In this document: piece by piece, positions 35,090 through 46,683 of the stretch
Position numbering within the stretch: position 1 is the stretch's first letter
Layout: the number at the start of each line of letters is the position of its first letter
Assembly: GCA_964036295.1 (NCBI GenBank)
Contig: OZ038467.1
Location: forward strand, 3,539,501-3,603,500
DNA from: Plumapathes pennacea
Lineage: Eukaryota > Cnidaria > Anthozoa > Antipatharia > Myriopathidae
Length of the DNA stretch: 64,000 nt
Reading direction: 5' to 3'
Made by a program: the position numbers and the translations under genes
The notes under the pieces: generated by a model
Database searches by the model: none
The model's input: only the letters and a program-made list of their open reading frames with translations
What the model was told of the DNA's origin: nothing

Positions 35090-38000
35090 GTTGACCCGGG
35101 CAACCTCGTTCCCAGGCTCTTTCGTCTCCCGGGCCACGCCCCCGAAGAAAGACCCTGGTTCAGGCTGGTCACGTGTCGGCCAGAATCTGGCCGGTTGCAA
35201 AAAAAGAAACCGAGGGAGGGGCCGTTAAGTCGAAAATTTGCTCTACTCTGTCCACTAGGGAACGAAACATTTTGGCCTCGCCGCTTTCGACACCAAATTT
35301 GCATAATGTTTGCTGAATCGCACGTGCGCCTGCAGCGTTCATAATACAATTTCTCTGCAGCTTGGCGACTAAAAGTATACCTAAACGTAAAGACATGCGG
35401 GCAACTTCAATGTGGAGTTCTAAAACGATACTTTGCTTTTGGCTGCCAAAATACATTTTGAATTTCGCGGTCTAATGCGACGCATGGCTGCGCACCAAGA
35501 ATATTTAACTTCTTGCTTTGAAGATTATTCTTGGATTTTACTCAAATTGCACTCAAAATGAATGTTTATGTGATGGAAAATTCGTGAGGCAACATCTTGT
35601 TTTGCGTGGTATTCAAGTACAAGGAAAAACAAAATTTGGAAAATTTTGGCGTTTTACTAATTAGGAGTTGTTGGTCGCTGTTGATTAACAAGTGGCTCTG
35701 CGCTTCCCTGGGAAGCGCCCTCGTGTTTAACACCTCTCGCGTGTGTGTCACAGTACGAAATCAGGTTCAACTTGGGAGGGCAAATGCTACACTCTGTGAC
35801 CCCGAAAAAAGTTTACGCGGCTTCTAGCAACCAGTCAAGTTGCTGTAGGCTTTGCCTTTCTGTGAAAGAACAACGCAAAAATTAATTTTGTCGAACAAAA
35901 GTTCTGGAAGGAGATGAAAAATTATAGACTTTCCGTATCCCGTTGGCAGCACAGCGACAGTTTCTCTTCCAGAATAAATTGCTTCCAAGCACTTAACTTG
36001 TTTCGGCTTGAGAATTTTGTTCCAGTAGCTGCTATTAACAATAGCGTAATGAAGACTGCTAAAGAACATGGCGGATGTGTCGTTTGTTCCAGCCTCGTTT
36101 AGATTTCGACAAACGCACAGCACGACAAATTTATTTGATAAAGGGACCCCTCCCAGCAATTTATTTTTGTTAGCGATGCACGTGACCAGCCTGAACCAGG
36201 GTCTTTCTTCGGGGGCGTGGCCCGGGAGACGAAAGAGCCTGGGAACGAGGTTGTGACCCGGGCTGGTGGGATATCGTACAAGTGATCCAAGCGTCACTCA
36301 GATATATTCCTAGCCTGCGAAAACAGACGGATTTTCCGCCTGTTTCTTTGCGACACTGAGAAGTACTGTTGTCCGTCTGTTTTGGCAGGCTAAGAAATGC
36401 CACAACAAGACTGTGCCGAGCCAGCTATCATCAGGTGCTTTTAATTTACTCTTGACAAATTTTACCAATAAATCACTTTCACGATCGTGCGCAGTTCGTG
36501 AGGCTCAGATACATACGTGTATTCTCTCGAGTAATGTGGTCTGTGCGTGTCGCTATGCGATCGGGGTCCGTAAACGTGTTACGACTTGCCGAGTGGAGGT
36601 TCGTGTATCAAAAGGTCTTCAAGGTGTTACTCACTGTTAAACCTGCCGTTTGCAGTCGCGGCATTTCCCGACAGCTTCTTCTCTCTTTTCTTTTCCATCT
36701 TCATCTTCTTTTGTCGGCGTTGCTTCCTTTGCTGAATGTTCTCTGTCAAAACAGAACACAAATCGTCAACAATATGCCGAAGGTAGCCTGAAACGTCAGT
36801 CGTCTAATCGGCCCTCAACCCAACCCAAGCCCCGGGAAAAACAGGGTAAGGTACATTTGTTTTGGAAAGAAAAGGTTTGTGTTGTTTTGCACTGGAGAGT
36901 CAACCTGTTTGCAAATGTCACAAACACAAATAAAGAGCACCATAGTTTTAACAGTTTAAAACGTGTAGCTTGTTTGAGTAATGTCGACCTTGGCCGAGCT
37001 CAATCAGCGCTAGTTTTCCACCGGTTTGGCCGCTCATTGCAAGTCTCTTCGCAAGTTCTGGTTTTGCAAACTTGCATCGAATTAAGTTTCGAAATACGTA
37101 AAGTATTGTTTTGCTTATCAGTGGTACTGTGTTCCACATCACACATCCAGTGTGTCAAAATAGAGTTATGGTCTTAGAGTTGAAGCGGGCTGGGAGGGGG
37201 CAGAAAAACTCTTGGGGAAACAAACAGATGATGGCAGACAGCAAATATTAAACAACAACGAGAGCAAGACCCTAATGGTTCACCTCGGAAATACTCCAGA
37301 GTTCCTCTGGACACAATTGGTGGCTTCAGGTCCACTTCAGCGATGACAAACTCACAAGTCAAAGGCAAGTGACCCAGGTAATGATAGCGTTTACGTGTGT
37401 CCTGAGGGGGAAGGGTAGTTAAATGTATACCTTACATAAGGCTTTGTATGCTGCAAATAACTACCAGTAGTCTCATAAAATGTTAACACAGCATATTGAG
37501 TACTTTCAATTCAACCTTCTGTAACACAAACACTTTCTAAAGTGTATAAGACCCCACAAACTTTAAACCAGTATTCACAATAATTACAAGAACCAACATT
37601 GAAATACCTCTGTCTGAGACATGACTTCCATTTCCACAATCCTCCCTGTGATGGTATCAGGGCAGTTCTCAAGGCTGCCATACTCCTGGAACAAAGATGG
37701 ACAAAAAGTTATTCACAACACAACTATACACACTCAGACACTTTACATTTAACTATGTCAGCTAGCAGGCCCGTCACTAACAGAACTAAGGGAAAACAAA
37801 AAACTAAGCTTCGCAGTACAAGAATGATGTAATAGAATAGATCAACATGACAATAAATGACAGGAGATGGTTCATACCATTATCAGGCAACGGGCATTCA
37901 CAGGATGGAGGAAAATGTTCTGGCCATCATCAGCTAAGTGAAAAACAATAAAAGATTATTTTATAAACTGTTGAACCTCCAAACATGCAATCACACTCAG

Positions 38001-41000
38001 ATAGAATACAATCAGATTGGTCAATTTACCAGTCCATAGCAATCTTGTGCAACAAGTTGCACGACTTTGTTGCCCGTATTACTGCACCTTTGAAACCTTG
38101 TTTATCCCTCGCCTCATGGCTCAAACTCGAACCACAAGGCGAGGAAAAACTTGGTTCATAACTTACTGCACAGAACACACACTTGGTCGATAAGATATAT
38201 CTACAGTGGTAAAAGAGTCTCAGTCTGATAGGAAGACGGCTTCAGAACATGGTTGTTGAAAAGGTACCTTGATAGAAGTAGTAATGCTTGGTGTCTTGGA
38301 CAAAAGGCTTTGGTGACAGTGGGCTGGTGTTCTCTTGATCCTTAGTGTCTCCTTCTGCGTCCTTGTCCTGACATTTGGTGGCTGCAGTGACACCATTGCT
38401 GCTGTGTGTTGGTGCATGCAATTTCATGTCACTCGTCTTCTCTGTGTCATTCTCGGCCACTTCATCATCAGAGAAGGCAGCCTCGTAATCATCCACACCC
38501 TGTGGGATATTGATAACTGTCAGGGCTTTGTTATGCAAAAACTTATGGTACCTCTCATAGTGTTGTTCATCTAGCTGTTCTGGCTGACAATAAAATTGTG
38601 GTATCTCTAATCATGTCCTGTCCTAGTAACTGCCAAGTTCGTACAATGGCAGATCACCTAACCTCAATTGCTGTTGCAGATTGCATCTTCCATCTGCAGC
38701 TTGTGTATTCACGATCAGCATTCTCGTCTTTGTTTTTGGTTCCAAGAGAAGCAGCTGAAATCACCATAAAAATACAAAATAAGACACTACTGCTGGAACA
38801 TTAAAATAAAATAAAAATCAGGTCAACAAAATAATTTAGAGGCTAGCCTTCCACATTGACTTCAGAACACATGCAGAGGTGTATCTACTTGCTGTAGCAC
38901 ATCATGACGGTACAATACCGCACACCTGGTAATCACTCTTTAACTCTCATATCGTGTAAATTATGATAAAAAAAAAATACTTCAATGGGCATACAATAAT
39001 ATACAGTACCTTCCAAAAGGCTTGCAACTTCTTTGGCAGAATCTTTTGCCTTGTTTAGGCTATCATGACGAGCCTAAAAACATGAGAAAAAATGCATTTT
39101 TTTATGATCCATTATCCAGCAAAGGAAGATAAAAGTTTAAACCAATGCAAAAATAAATTCAGATATTGACCTTTATTTCTTGAAGAGCTTCTTCAATGAA
39201 TGCCTGCTCCCCTGACTATGGCAAAACAGATCAGAAGATCAAGTCAGTTAATAACATAACATTGCAAAAGGAATCATTCTACTAGCAACTTTTGCTTTAA
39301 CATGAGCTAAACCTGACCTGCTCGCTCTGAGCTTCCATCAGTTGGGTTGTAAGAGCACATTCTTCTGGTATGACCACCTGTGGAGTATCAACGAAGAGTC
39401 ATGGGTCACCCTTCAAAACAGTCCATCTGAGGAGCCCTGTGTTCCTGTCTGACCTCCCCTACTTGTGATGCCAGGATCAGATCCCAGCCAGGAAACAAAC
39501 CCGGGCCAAAGTTGTAAAAGACTGCTGTGCTAACCACTTATCCATCTAAACAAAATGTGGATTGATGGTATCTACAAGTTTTCATTGAAATTTGGTAAAA
39601 TTCCTGTCCTAAAATTCTTGTAGGCTAGATTACAAGTAACATTACCTTTTGCAGGACCTCTTCTGTGGTAGCCAGGAGTAGCTTGGCATAACGAGTGTCC
39701 ACTTCATCTATAAGAAGAGAAAGAGAGAGAAAACACTTTGGGTAAATTATTTCAGAAGATTCGAAATCCCAATTAAAATTCTTTCAGAAATCCTAAAAAA
39801 AAAAAGAAGAAGAAAAAAAAATCTACAACTAAACAACTAAAATCTGAAAGCAAAACATCAACTAAAGCACTAGCAGCCAGCTTGCTTGAACTATGATGTG
39901 AAAAGGCCTCACCAAAATGGCATGTTTGGTTTAAACAGTAATGATGTTTCTTCTTACCACTGATTGAAAATGGCTTCCATTCCCTTTCTTGCCATTGTGC
40001 CTTAGGAACAGCTAGTACCGAGTTCTGGAATAAAGAATATAGACAAACATTATCTGTGTAACTGCATTGTTATGCAATTTAGATCTGAATGTTCATACTC
40101 TATACAATTTACACTGTTATATTCATTGTACATACTGTAAAATAGTTACAAACATTCACAGAGTGTCCTGACCTTTTCTCTCTTCATCAGCCTCATGGTA
40201 ACACTTTCTCCAACAGCAAAGTGATGTGTCTCCATTGCAACAACACTGGATAAAAGAGAAGAGCAATAAAAATTAACACAATTCTGCTGGTGTCTGGTGG
40301 ACTGTCTTCATCTGTTCATGTGCAACAGACAAGAGTAGGAATCAGTGCAATGCAGTGCAATACAGACATTCATTCTTTAGTAAACAATAGGTTGCAGTTG
40401 TCAGCTATTTACAGTATAAACAAGGTAAATTAATAACAATAATAACTATTATAATATTGATACTATTATTCACAGGAGTCTTTACCTTTTCAAGTCCTTC
40501 TGGTACACTGACTCATAACAAATTGGACATTTGTGCCACGTTTTCTCAGACTGCAAAGATTGTGAACGAAATGAAGATATTAATATAAAGTAATGCTCAT
40601 TGCAGTAGCACATAGAAAAACAAGATGCACTTACCAGAGAGAGATAATGAAGAATGCATGACCAACAGTAGATATGTCCACAGCGAGTGATCTTGGCTGA
40701 AAGGGGAAAGTATCACTGTGTAGTGTGTTATACAATAGACTGCTAGTCCCTGTGAGAACTACCTGTAGCTTTAATTTGCATTGACTCAGTGATAAAACAT
40801 AATATGATGTATCAGTGGATAAGCTTGATGCCATAAGAGTGGTTTAAGCTGATATCTCAGCTTAGCCCATCGCTAAAGTAAGTGCTGAAGAGCTAATTCT
40901 GAAAAGAATCTGTATTTGTATTGCAATTGCAGTATGGACATTTGAGGTTATACATAGAACTTACTGTACTAATAAATAAGGTATGCCATAGGCTCTTTTG

Positions 41001-43178
41001 AAAGTTCAAAAACTTTATCCACTTTGTACATACATGTAGTGCTGAATAGACAAGTTACCTGCAACAGGAGGGAACAAGCAGATGGGACATGATGGTACCT
41101 CATGGCTGTAAATACACTGCAGAAAAAAAAAAAGTAGTAGCTTGTATGAAATAACACAGTCACAAATAAAATAGGTAATAATAGGAGGAAACAGTCTTTA
41201 ATAGTTACACAAGGGAATCCAACAAACAAATGATAGCATAGTATTTATAAGCATAAATCTTACCACTTGCTCCACAAGGCTCCAGTCAACCAACACATCA
41301 GGATCCATAGCACACACACTGTAATCACCAGCATCGCCCACGACAAACTGACAGCTAGATAAAGAGCAAAAACCACATGAACACGTACAGTACATGTAAA
41401 AAGAAGGGTTGCTTATCGATAGCCAGTTCAATCTTTGGAGTGGAGTAGCAAGGTATGTGTAGAGCACCATTTTCTCAATATTAGTTTACTGGACACATGA
41501 TTAGAAGGGGATTGCATTATTACAAGCTGTAAGCCCAGAGCAAGATAATTTTTTTGTTTAGAGTCAGTTTAGAGAGGGTTTGAGCAACAATATTGAGACA
41601 CCCTGGACAAAAATAATGATCTGGCACACCACAGATTTGAAGCAGTCCATAAAACTCATAGTCTCATGCTGATTATCTCCACGGTGCTAATACTTCATGA
41701 TGCATACAAAATAAATTGAGGGAGGAAAAGGTGGGAGTAAGAAGGATAAGGGAGTGTGACTCCCCTATGTAAAAGGCACTAACATTTCCACCCTGGGATT
41801 GTATAGTACTGTACTGTATAATTATGCAGTCTGCCTATTCAGCAATCTACCTACTCTTGAAAAAGACACAACCTTAAAACTTACTTAGCTTGGATGAACT
41901 GCTCCTTATTGAAGTATGAGTGCTTCTTGCTACTGGCCTTATGATGATAGGCAGAAGGATGCTTCTCTCTTGGTGCATACTTGAAGTTTAGCAAGTGAGT
42001 CAGTGAGTTGCCGTACTTCTTTGAACCTGATGCAGCACCATATACAGGAGTATCAGGACCAGACTCTAGCCTCTGTGAAGGCAAGTGAAATAATTATTAA
42101 ACCCTTGGACATAGGAGAGGATTTTTTCAGAAAAAAAGGAAAAAAAAAATCACCACATCTTTCTTACTTTTTTTTTTAAATTTTTCAATACAACCAAATC
42201 CCAAGGGGGGATGAGAGGGTGGGGGTGGATGGCTGGGATATGACTCTGGGTACATCCAAGCTAAAGGAGAAAATCACTACTGAACAATGTTAGTACAATG
42301 ATGAACTATTTTGTACAACAAGTTTGAAGTACAGTCAGTACACCCTAGTAACAATTTTTATACATTAATCAGCCTACCACATCTTCCTTTCTGCTTGACT
42401 GGTATGCAGCCCTTGGTGGAGGTCTCTTGTCTGCTACTGCCCCACGATACTGAGTGTTGCAGCCCTCTCGTCTGTCATTTCTGAATGGTCTGGGTGATCC
42501 TTGGTTTGTTGATCGTCCATTATTACCCCACTTGTTTCTATTTCTCTGGTATCCTTTACCTCTTGGAGCTGCAAACAAATTTACAATAATTAAAGGAATA
42601 TTGACACTGAAGTAACAGAACAATATTACCAAATATGGTGCAATATCAAGAACTCAAGAAGCTGTTCCATATGGCAAAATGAATACTTGTCCTTGAGTAC
42701 ATAATAACTGTGTAGCGTTCACATTGAGAAGAGCTCATCTTACGTGTCTTTTACTTGAGTTTGGGACAGAGAATTAACGGGGATATGATTTTTAAAGTTA
42801 CTGAATGTCAATCAACCCTACCCTGATGAATTCCCAGACGTGTTGTGCGTATTATTCATATTCGATTTTCGTCGAAAAGTGAAACCATCTAAAGCTGCAA
42901 CATATGTACATGTTCAACCTTGCAGTTTCTTAAGTTAAGATAATAACAAACACCTGTCGTTTATATAATAACCCACGATTCCCAGAGATCTAAGTTAAAT
43001 TATATACGTAGACATGAAGCGTAATTAACACTTTTTATAACTTTGGTCATATCGGAGTAAAATAGTCGGTTATCTACAAATTAAATGAATGACATAAACG
43101 GAGATAAACCAACTTACTTTCTATACTGTTCTGTGAGGGCGACGACGTACTTCTGAGTGCCGTCGATTTTCCCTCCAT
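33090..43178 (-). CDS. RNF10: RING finger protein 10 (E3 ubiquitin ligase)
   Basis: Exons in transcript order: 43178-43118, 42568-42378, 42072-41885, 41354-41264, 41116-41059, 40696-40635, 40550-40486, 40245-40173, 40024-39958, 39707-39646, 39377-39318, 39215-39171, 39073-39010, 38754-38663, 38583-38268, 37933-37878, 37685-37608, 37401-37284, 36742-36635, 34999-34862, 34163-34069, 33774-33714, 33406-33275, 33175-33090; 2,367 nt, 788 aa (human 811). All phases match. The RING is split over exons 5-7: [37 protein letters not shown] (about residues 184-231). Other family blocks: [55 protein letters not shown], a Lys/Arg-rich coil, [13 protein letters not shown] and the basic tail [12 protein letters not shown]. 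Exon 22 is the least certain. Vertebrate RNF10 ubiquitylates 40S ribosomal proteins uS3/uS5 on stalled ribosomes; the same is inferred here. Confidence 0.95.
34579..34802. mobile_element. MITE with GGCACGATATAAGAGTGTTT ends (RNF10 intron 20)
   Basis: The left end GGCACGATATAAGAGTGTTT pairs with the right end AAAACTCTTATATCATGCC. The interior is AT-rich without a frame and includes a short telomere-like AACCCTAACCCTAA at about 34685. Confidence 0.65.
35096..35285 (+). repeat. Dispersed repeat with CCTCGTTCCCAGGCTCTTT end, copy 1
   Basis: CAACCTCGTTCCCAGGCTCT leads into CGCCCCCGAAGAAAGACCCT, GGTCACGTGTCGGCCAGAAT and a tail ending near GTCCACTAGGGAACGAAA. A near-identical copy lies at 43746-43925. 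Two copies in reverse orientation (36080-36254 and 46017-46187) share only the first 80 bases. It lies in RNF10 intron 19, next to a poly-A tract. Confidence 0.8.
35876..36069 (-). pseudogene. RecQ-type helicase fragment in RNF10 intron 19
   Basis: The frame from ATG 36069 begins [14 protein letters not shown] and contains [20 protein letters not shown] followed by [18 protein letters not shown], i.e. the Q motif region and Walker A (LPTGYGKS) of a RecQ-family helicase. It then runs to a stop within 50 residues; motifs II-VI are absent. No neighbouring exon continues it. It directly abuts the dispersed repeat at 36080-36254, so it probably arrived as a transposed or captured fragment. A functional product is unlikely. 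Confidence 0.6.
36080..36254 (-). repeat. Dispersed repeat with CCTCGTTCCCAGGCTCTTT end, copy 2
   Basis: In reverse orientation it carries CACGTGACCAGCCTGAACCA and GAAAGAGCCTGGGAACGAGG, plus an upstream part (GACAAACGCACAGCACGACA) matched at 46017-46187 (GACAAACGCACAGCGCGACA). Confidence 0.8.
36311..36392. mobile_element. 82-bp MITE with TAGCCTGCGAAAACAGACGG ends
   Basis: The left end TAGCCTGCGAAAACAGACGG and right end CCGTCTGTTTTGGCAGGCTA are complementary at 19 of 20 positions. Single related ends appear at about 15629 (TAGCCTGTGAAAACAGACA) and 48988 (TCTGTCTATCTTGGCAGGCT). Confidence 0.75.
39440..39546 (-). mobile_element. tRNA-derived SINE-like copy in RNF10 intron 11
   Basis: On the minus strand GGATAAGTGGTTAGCACAGC resembles an A box and CCCGGGTTTGTTTCCTGGCTGGGA resembles B box and T arm (about 50 bases apart), typical of a tRNA-like SINE head. 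It lies between RNF10 exons 10 and 11. It is not a complete tRNA. Confidence 0.5.
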
Positions 43179-43740
43179 CTCCCCCGACTCTCTGCTCATA
43201 CACTTCCTCAAAATTCAATCTTTGAAAATCAGTAAAAGAGGCCGCTTGCCAAAAGGCGTTGACTCCAAACGGAGATACGATTTCTTCCGATCTTGGCATG
43301 AACATGTTGCGTTTAGAAAGCCATAATGGAGACAATATGAAAATCAAAATAGATACGTTTCTTGGTTGTTTTCGTCAGGAATTAGAGGTTGGTTTGGCTA
43401 AAAACTCCTTAGAATACACCGAGGGAACAACAGTTCCCTTACAGTGCTTGTATGTTTGCCCCAACAGGGACTGTAGCTGAGAAAAGAGGCTCTGAAACAC
43501 TCCCTGGTTCGCTGAAACCAGCGCCAAAATACAAAATGGTGGCTGGTGATTATGACGTGTGATCAGGTGACTGGGACCGACTGACAATGACGTCATGGGT
43601 TTGCAGAGCTGCAAACATTTTTGGCCGGGGGTCTAGCCAACTCGATCAAAGGGCGTTATTCTGGGCTGAAGTTCGGCAGTTCAAAGCCGACGAACTTTAG
43701 CCAACACGGTAAAGAAAAGGAAAAAGAGTCATTTTCCCTA
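43179..43740. other. Upstream region of RNF10
   Basis: No gene seen. 43179-43400 probably holds the RNF10 promoter and 5' UTR; no TATA box is evident. Short frames on both strands lack recognisable features. Confidence 0.4.
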
Positions 43741-43745
43741 GCAAA

Positions 43746-43925
43746 TCTCAACCTCGTTCTCAGGCTCTTTCATCTCCCGGCCCCCCGCCCCCGAAGAAAG
43801 ACCCTGGTTCAGGCTGGTCACGTGTCGGCCAGAATCTGGCCGGTTGCAAAAAAGGAAACTAAGGGAGGGGCCGTTAAGTCGGAAATTTACCTTACTTTGT
43901 CTACTGGGGAAGGAAAAATTTGGAT
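43746..43925 (+). repeat. Dispersed repeat with CCTCGTTCCCAGGCTCTTT end, copy 3
   Basis: It matches 35100-35280 almost throughout, including GGTCACGTGTCGGCCAGAAT and GGGAGGGGCCGTTAAGTCG. Confidence 0.85.
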
Positions 43926-43940
43926 ATAAAAACTTAACAC

Positions 43941-44419
43941 GCCCGATGACAACACACCGGTGGGTCGGGGGAGAGCTGCCCGGCCCCCAAGCCAGATCGA
44001 GGAGCAACTCGCCAACACCCGCGAAACTTCCAGACCGAACGGGGAGAGGTAATCCGGCCCCCAAGCCGTGGTGAATTATCCCTTGCCCAGAAGAGTGCGA
44101 TAGTGGTGTCAGCCTAACTTGTTAGTAATAAGTATCCAATCAGCTATATAGCCTCCAAGACACCAGGCCCTTCATCCATATGGGATGTACCTTTGTATCG
44201 TCGCTTCTTCTATTACAAAGAAGTGTAACGGCGGCTCATAATAACCATGCTTTAGCTCCCTTCACATCCCCTAATCATTTAATATCCGAGTTTTGCGCTC
44301 AGAGTTTATATTTAATGCCGCGTCAATAGCGGCTTGCAAGCTGTGAAGTCAGCGCATGCGCTTCTGGGATTTTGGGCTGCTGGGCTGAACTTGTGTTCAC
44401 TGCTATATAAACGTTTCAA
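43941..44419 (+). repeat. Unit A of a tandemly duplicated element
   Basis: The 479-bp segment starts GCCCGATGACAACACACCGG and ends at a TATA-like CTATATAAACGTTTCAA. It is over 95% identical by eye to 45085-45562. It contains GGCCCCCAAGCC twice and no long frame. The TATA-like box at the end suggests a promoter-type segment. Confidence 0.9.
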
Positions 44420-44886
44420 GCGAGTCTATTTTTTTGCCCAAAAGGAGTATTTTCCGCAGAAAAAAATGCACAGGCTGCCGTAGCTCTTTTCTATTTTCTT
44501 TTTTTTTTTTAAATGGCCGATGTTGACGATTCTTTTTACCACAGTGCAGCAAGAATTTCTCTGCTAATATTAATCGGTTTGGCCTGAAATTCACTAAGAA
44601 GAATTGACAAGCATAGATCTGTGCATTGAGTTATGGATTTGATTAGAAAGTAAGGATTTATGGAAATATAGCAAGAAAACAACGCAATTGGCTTGAAGCT
44701 CTTCTATTTAGAACACGTTAACTTTTGCTCGATGATCTGCTCGTACGGTCGGTCGTCTAAAATGTCGAAGATTACACACAGACATTTTGTCATAGCATTA
44801 GAGAGCCTTCTTGAATGTTTCATGCGAGTTTGACATTAGGCCAAAACATAATGGGCAATTTCCGACAAATGAAAAGCCTATAGCTT

Positions 44887-45016
44887 TCTTCTCCTAAATA
44901 GCTGTTGTTGACAAATCATTTTACCACCATGTACGAAGATTTCTCTGCCAATATTCATCAGTTATGGATTGGATTATAAACTTATGATATATGTCGCAAA
45001 AGAAACAGTGAAACTT

Positions 45017-45060
<44 letters not shown>
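44887..45060 (+). repeat. Unit C of the duplicated element, with A-rich tail
   Basis: TTCTTCTCCTAAATAGCTGT through GTCGCAAAAGAAACAGTGAA matches 45569-45700. This copy ends in an A-rich tail (A runs, then AAAAG repeats, to about 45060). The stretch between A and C (44420-44886) contains a diverged copy of C-like sequence. Confidence 0.75.
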
Positions 45061-45084
45061 CTAAAAAACCGAGTATTTAACCCG

Positions 45085-45562
45085 GCCCGATGACAACACA
45101 CCGGTGGGTCGGGGGAGAGATGCCCGGCCCCCAAGCCAGATCGAGGAGCAACTCGCCAACACCCGCGAAACTTCCAGACCGAACGGGGAGAGATAATCCG
45201 GCCCCCAAGCCGTGGTGAATTATCCCTTGCCCAGAAGAGTGCGATAGTGGTGTCAGCCTAACTTGTTAGTAATATGTATCCAGTCAGCTATATAGCCTCC
45301 AAGACACCAGGCCCTTCATCCATATGGGATGTAACTTTGTATCGTCGCTTCTTCTATTACAAAGAAGTGTAACGGCGGCTCATAATAACCATGCTTTAGC
45401 TCCCTTCACATCCCATAATCATTTGATATCCGAGTTTTGCGCTCAGAGTTTATATTTAATGCCGCGTCAATAGCGGCTTGCAAGCTGTGATGTCAGCGCA
45501 TGCGCTTCTGGGTTTTGGGCCGATGGGCTGAACTTGTGTTCACTGCTATATAAACGTTTCAA
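45085..45562 (+). repeat. Unit A' (second copy)
   Basis: The second copy of 43941-44419, with the same TATA-like end, followed directly by unit C' (45569-45700). The middle segment of the first copy is missing here. Confidence 0.9.
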
Positions 45563-45702
45563 CGCTATTCTTCTCCTAAATGGCTGTTGTTGACAAATCA
45601 TTTTACCACCACGTACAAAGATTTCTGTGCCAATATTCATCAGTTATCGATTGGATTATAAAATTATGATATATGTCGCAAAAGAAACAGTGAAACATTA
45701 AA

Positions 45703-45962
45703 GTTCTCGGGGTCGCCGTGCTCTCGCGTGCAACTTCAAATGCTTCTTTTTTACGTCGTTGTCAGGACGTGGACGACAGTTCGATAAAATAACGGCAGTC
45801 GTTCTTCTTAGTAGGAAACGATGAAATCAATAGAACCTCGGCAAAAACGGAACAAATTGAGTAACCTAAGAATAGGCAAAGTTACAAAGACATAGGAAAA
45901 ACAGAGACACTATTTTTTGGATCCTCGCGTTGCCGCCGTCGTCCTAGGTTTCTTAAACTCCC
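45703..45962 (-). repeat. Inverted dispersed copy of 1215-1475
   Basis: On the minus strand the segment reads AAGAAACCTAGGACG..GCGAGGATCC..CTATGTCTTTGTAACTTTGCC..TTCCTACTAAGAAGAACGACTG and GACGTAAAAAAGAAGCATTTGAAGT, the same order as 1215-1475 on the plus strand. Identity is high over about 255 bp. Confidence 0.85.
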
Positions 45963-46683
45963 TATTAACGATAGCGAAATAATTGCCAAAAAGCGTGGCT
46001 GATTTGTGTAGTTTGTGCCAACCTCGTTTTGATTTTGACAAACGCACAGCGCGACAAATTTTTTTGACAGGGGGACCCCTCCCAACGGATTATCTTTGTG
46101 AGCAAGGCACGTGACCAGCCTGAACCAGGGTCTTTCTTCGGGGGCGGAAGCCGGGAGATGAAAGAGCCTGGGAACGAGTTTGAGCAAATCTGTAAGCTAA
46201 AACAGCTTCATCGTTTGCTTTCAAGAAATTTAGTTGAATCGAAACGTTCGCCAGGAACGTCTGTCCGTTTGCATATCTACGCTTGTAACTGCGAAAGTCC
46301 TTCGCAGGTCCTCTGTCATAAACTTTTTATCAGTTTTATTTCACACTTATTTTGTACAAAGTATTGGTGTTCGTTCCAAGACTTCATAAAAGAAGCTAGA
46401 CAAGCGATGCATGGTTCCTTAACCTGGCCTTGGTGTATTATGAATGGTCCCCGTATTTACAAAATGCATCAACACCCTAGACGTGTACAAGCCGATTAAG
46501 ATCAGCGAGAACTCCCGCATGGCGAAGTCAAAGGAAAAAATAAAAAGGAACCACGAGAATCCTTCATGCGTCTCCATAAAAAATTCAGAATGGGGTCTCC
46601 AAGGTAACGCCATATTCCGAGGAAGAAGACTTCCCACTAAACTCTTCTATAAAACAGTCACTTTCTAAAGTCTCCTTTCCACG
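45963..46683. other. Intergenic region, 3' flank of CFAP251
   Basis: It includes the fourth copy of the CCTCGTTCCCAGG repeat (46017-46187, reverse orientation). No supported gene in the remainder; the frame at 46444-46668 (+) has no known features. Confidence 0.5.

Noticed and set aside
35600..35900. Additional RNF10 exon between exons 19 and 20
   Set aside because: Phase of exon 19 with the GTGAGT donor joins exon 20 directly, and no conserved RNF10 sequence was found in the interval.
43941..45562. LTR retrotransposon call
   Set aside because: Direct repeats fit an LTR pair, but no TG..CA ends, primer-binding site or polypurine tract was seen, and the C blocks are duplicated too, which favours tandem duplication.
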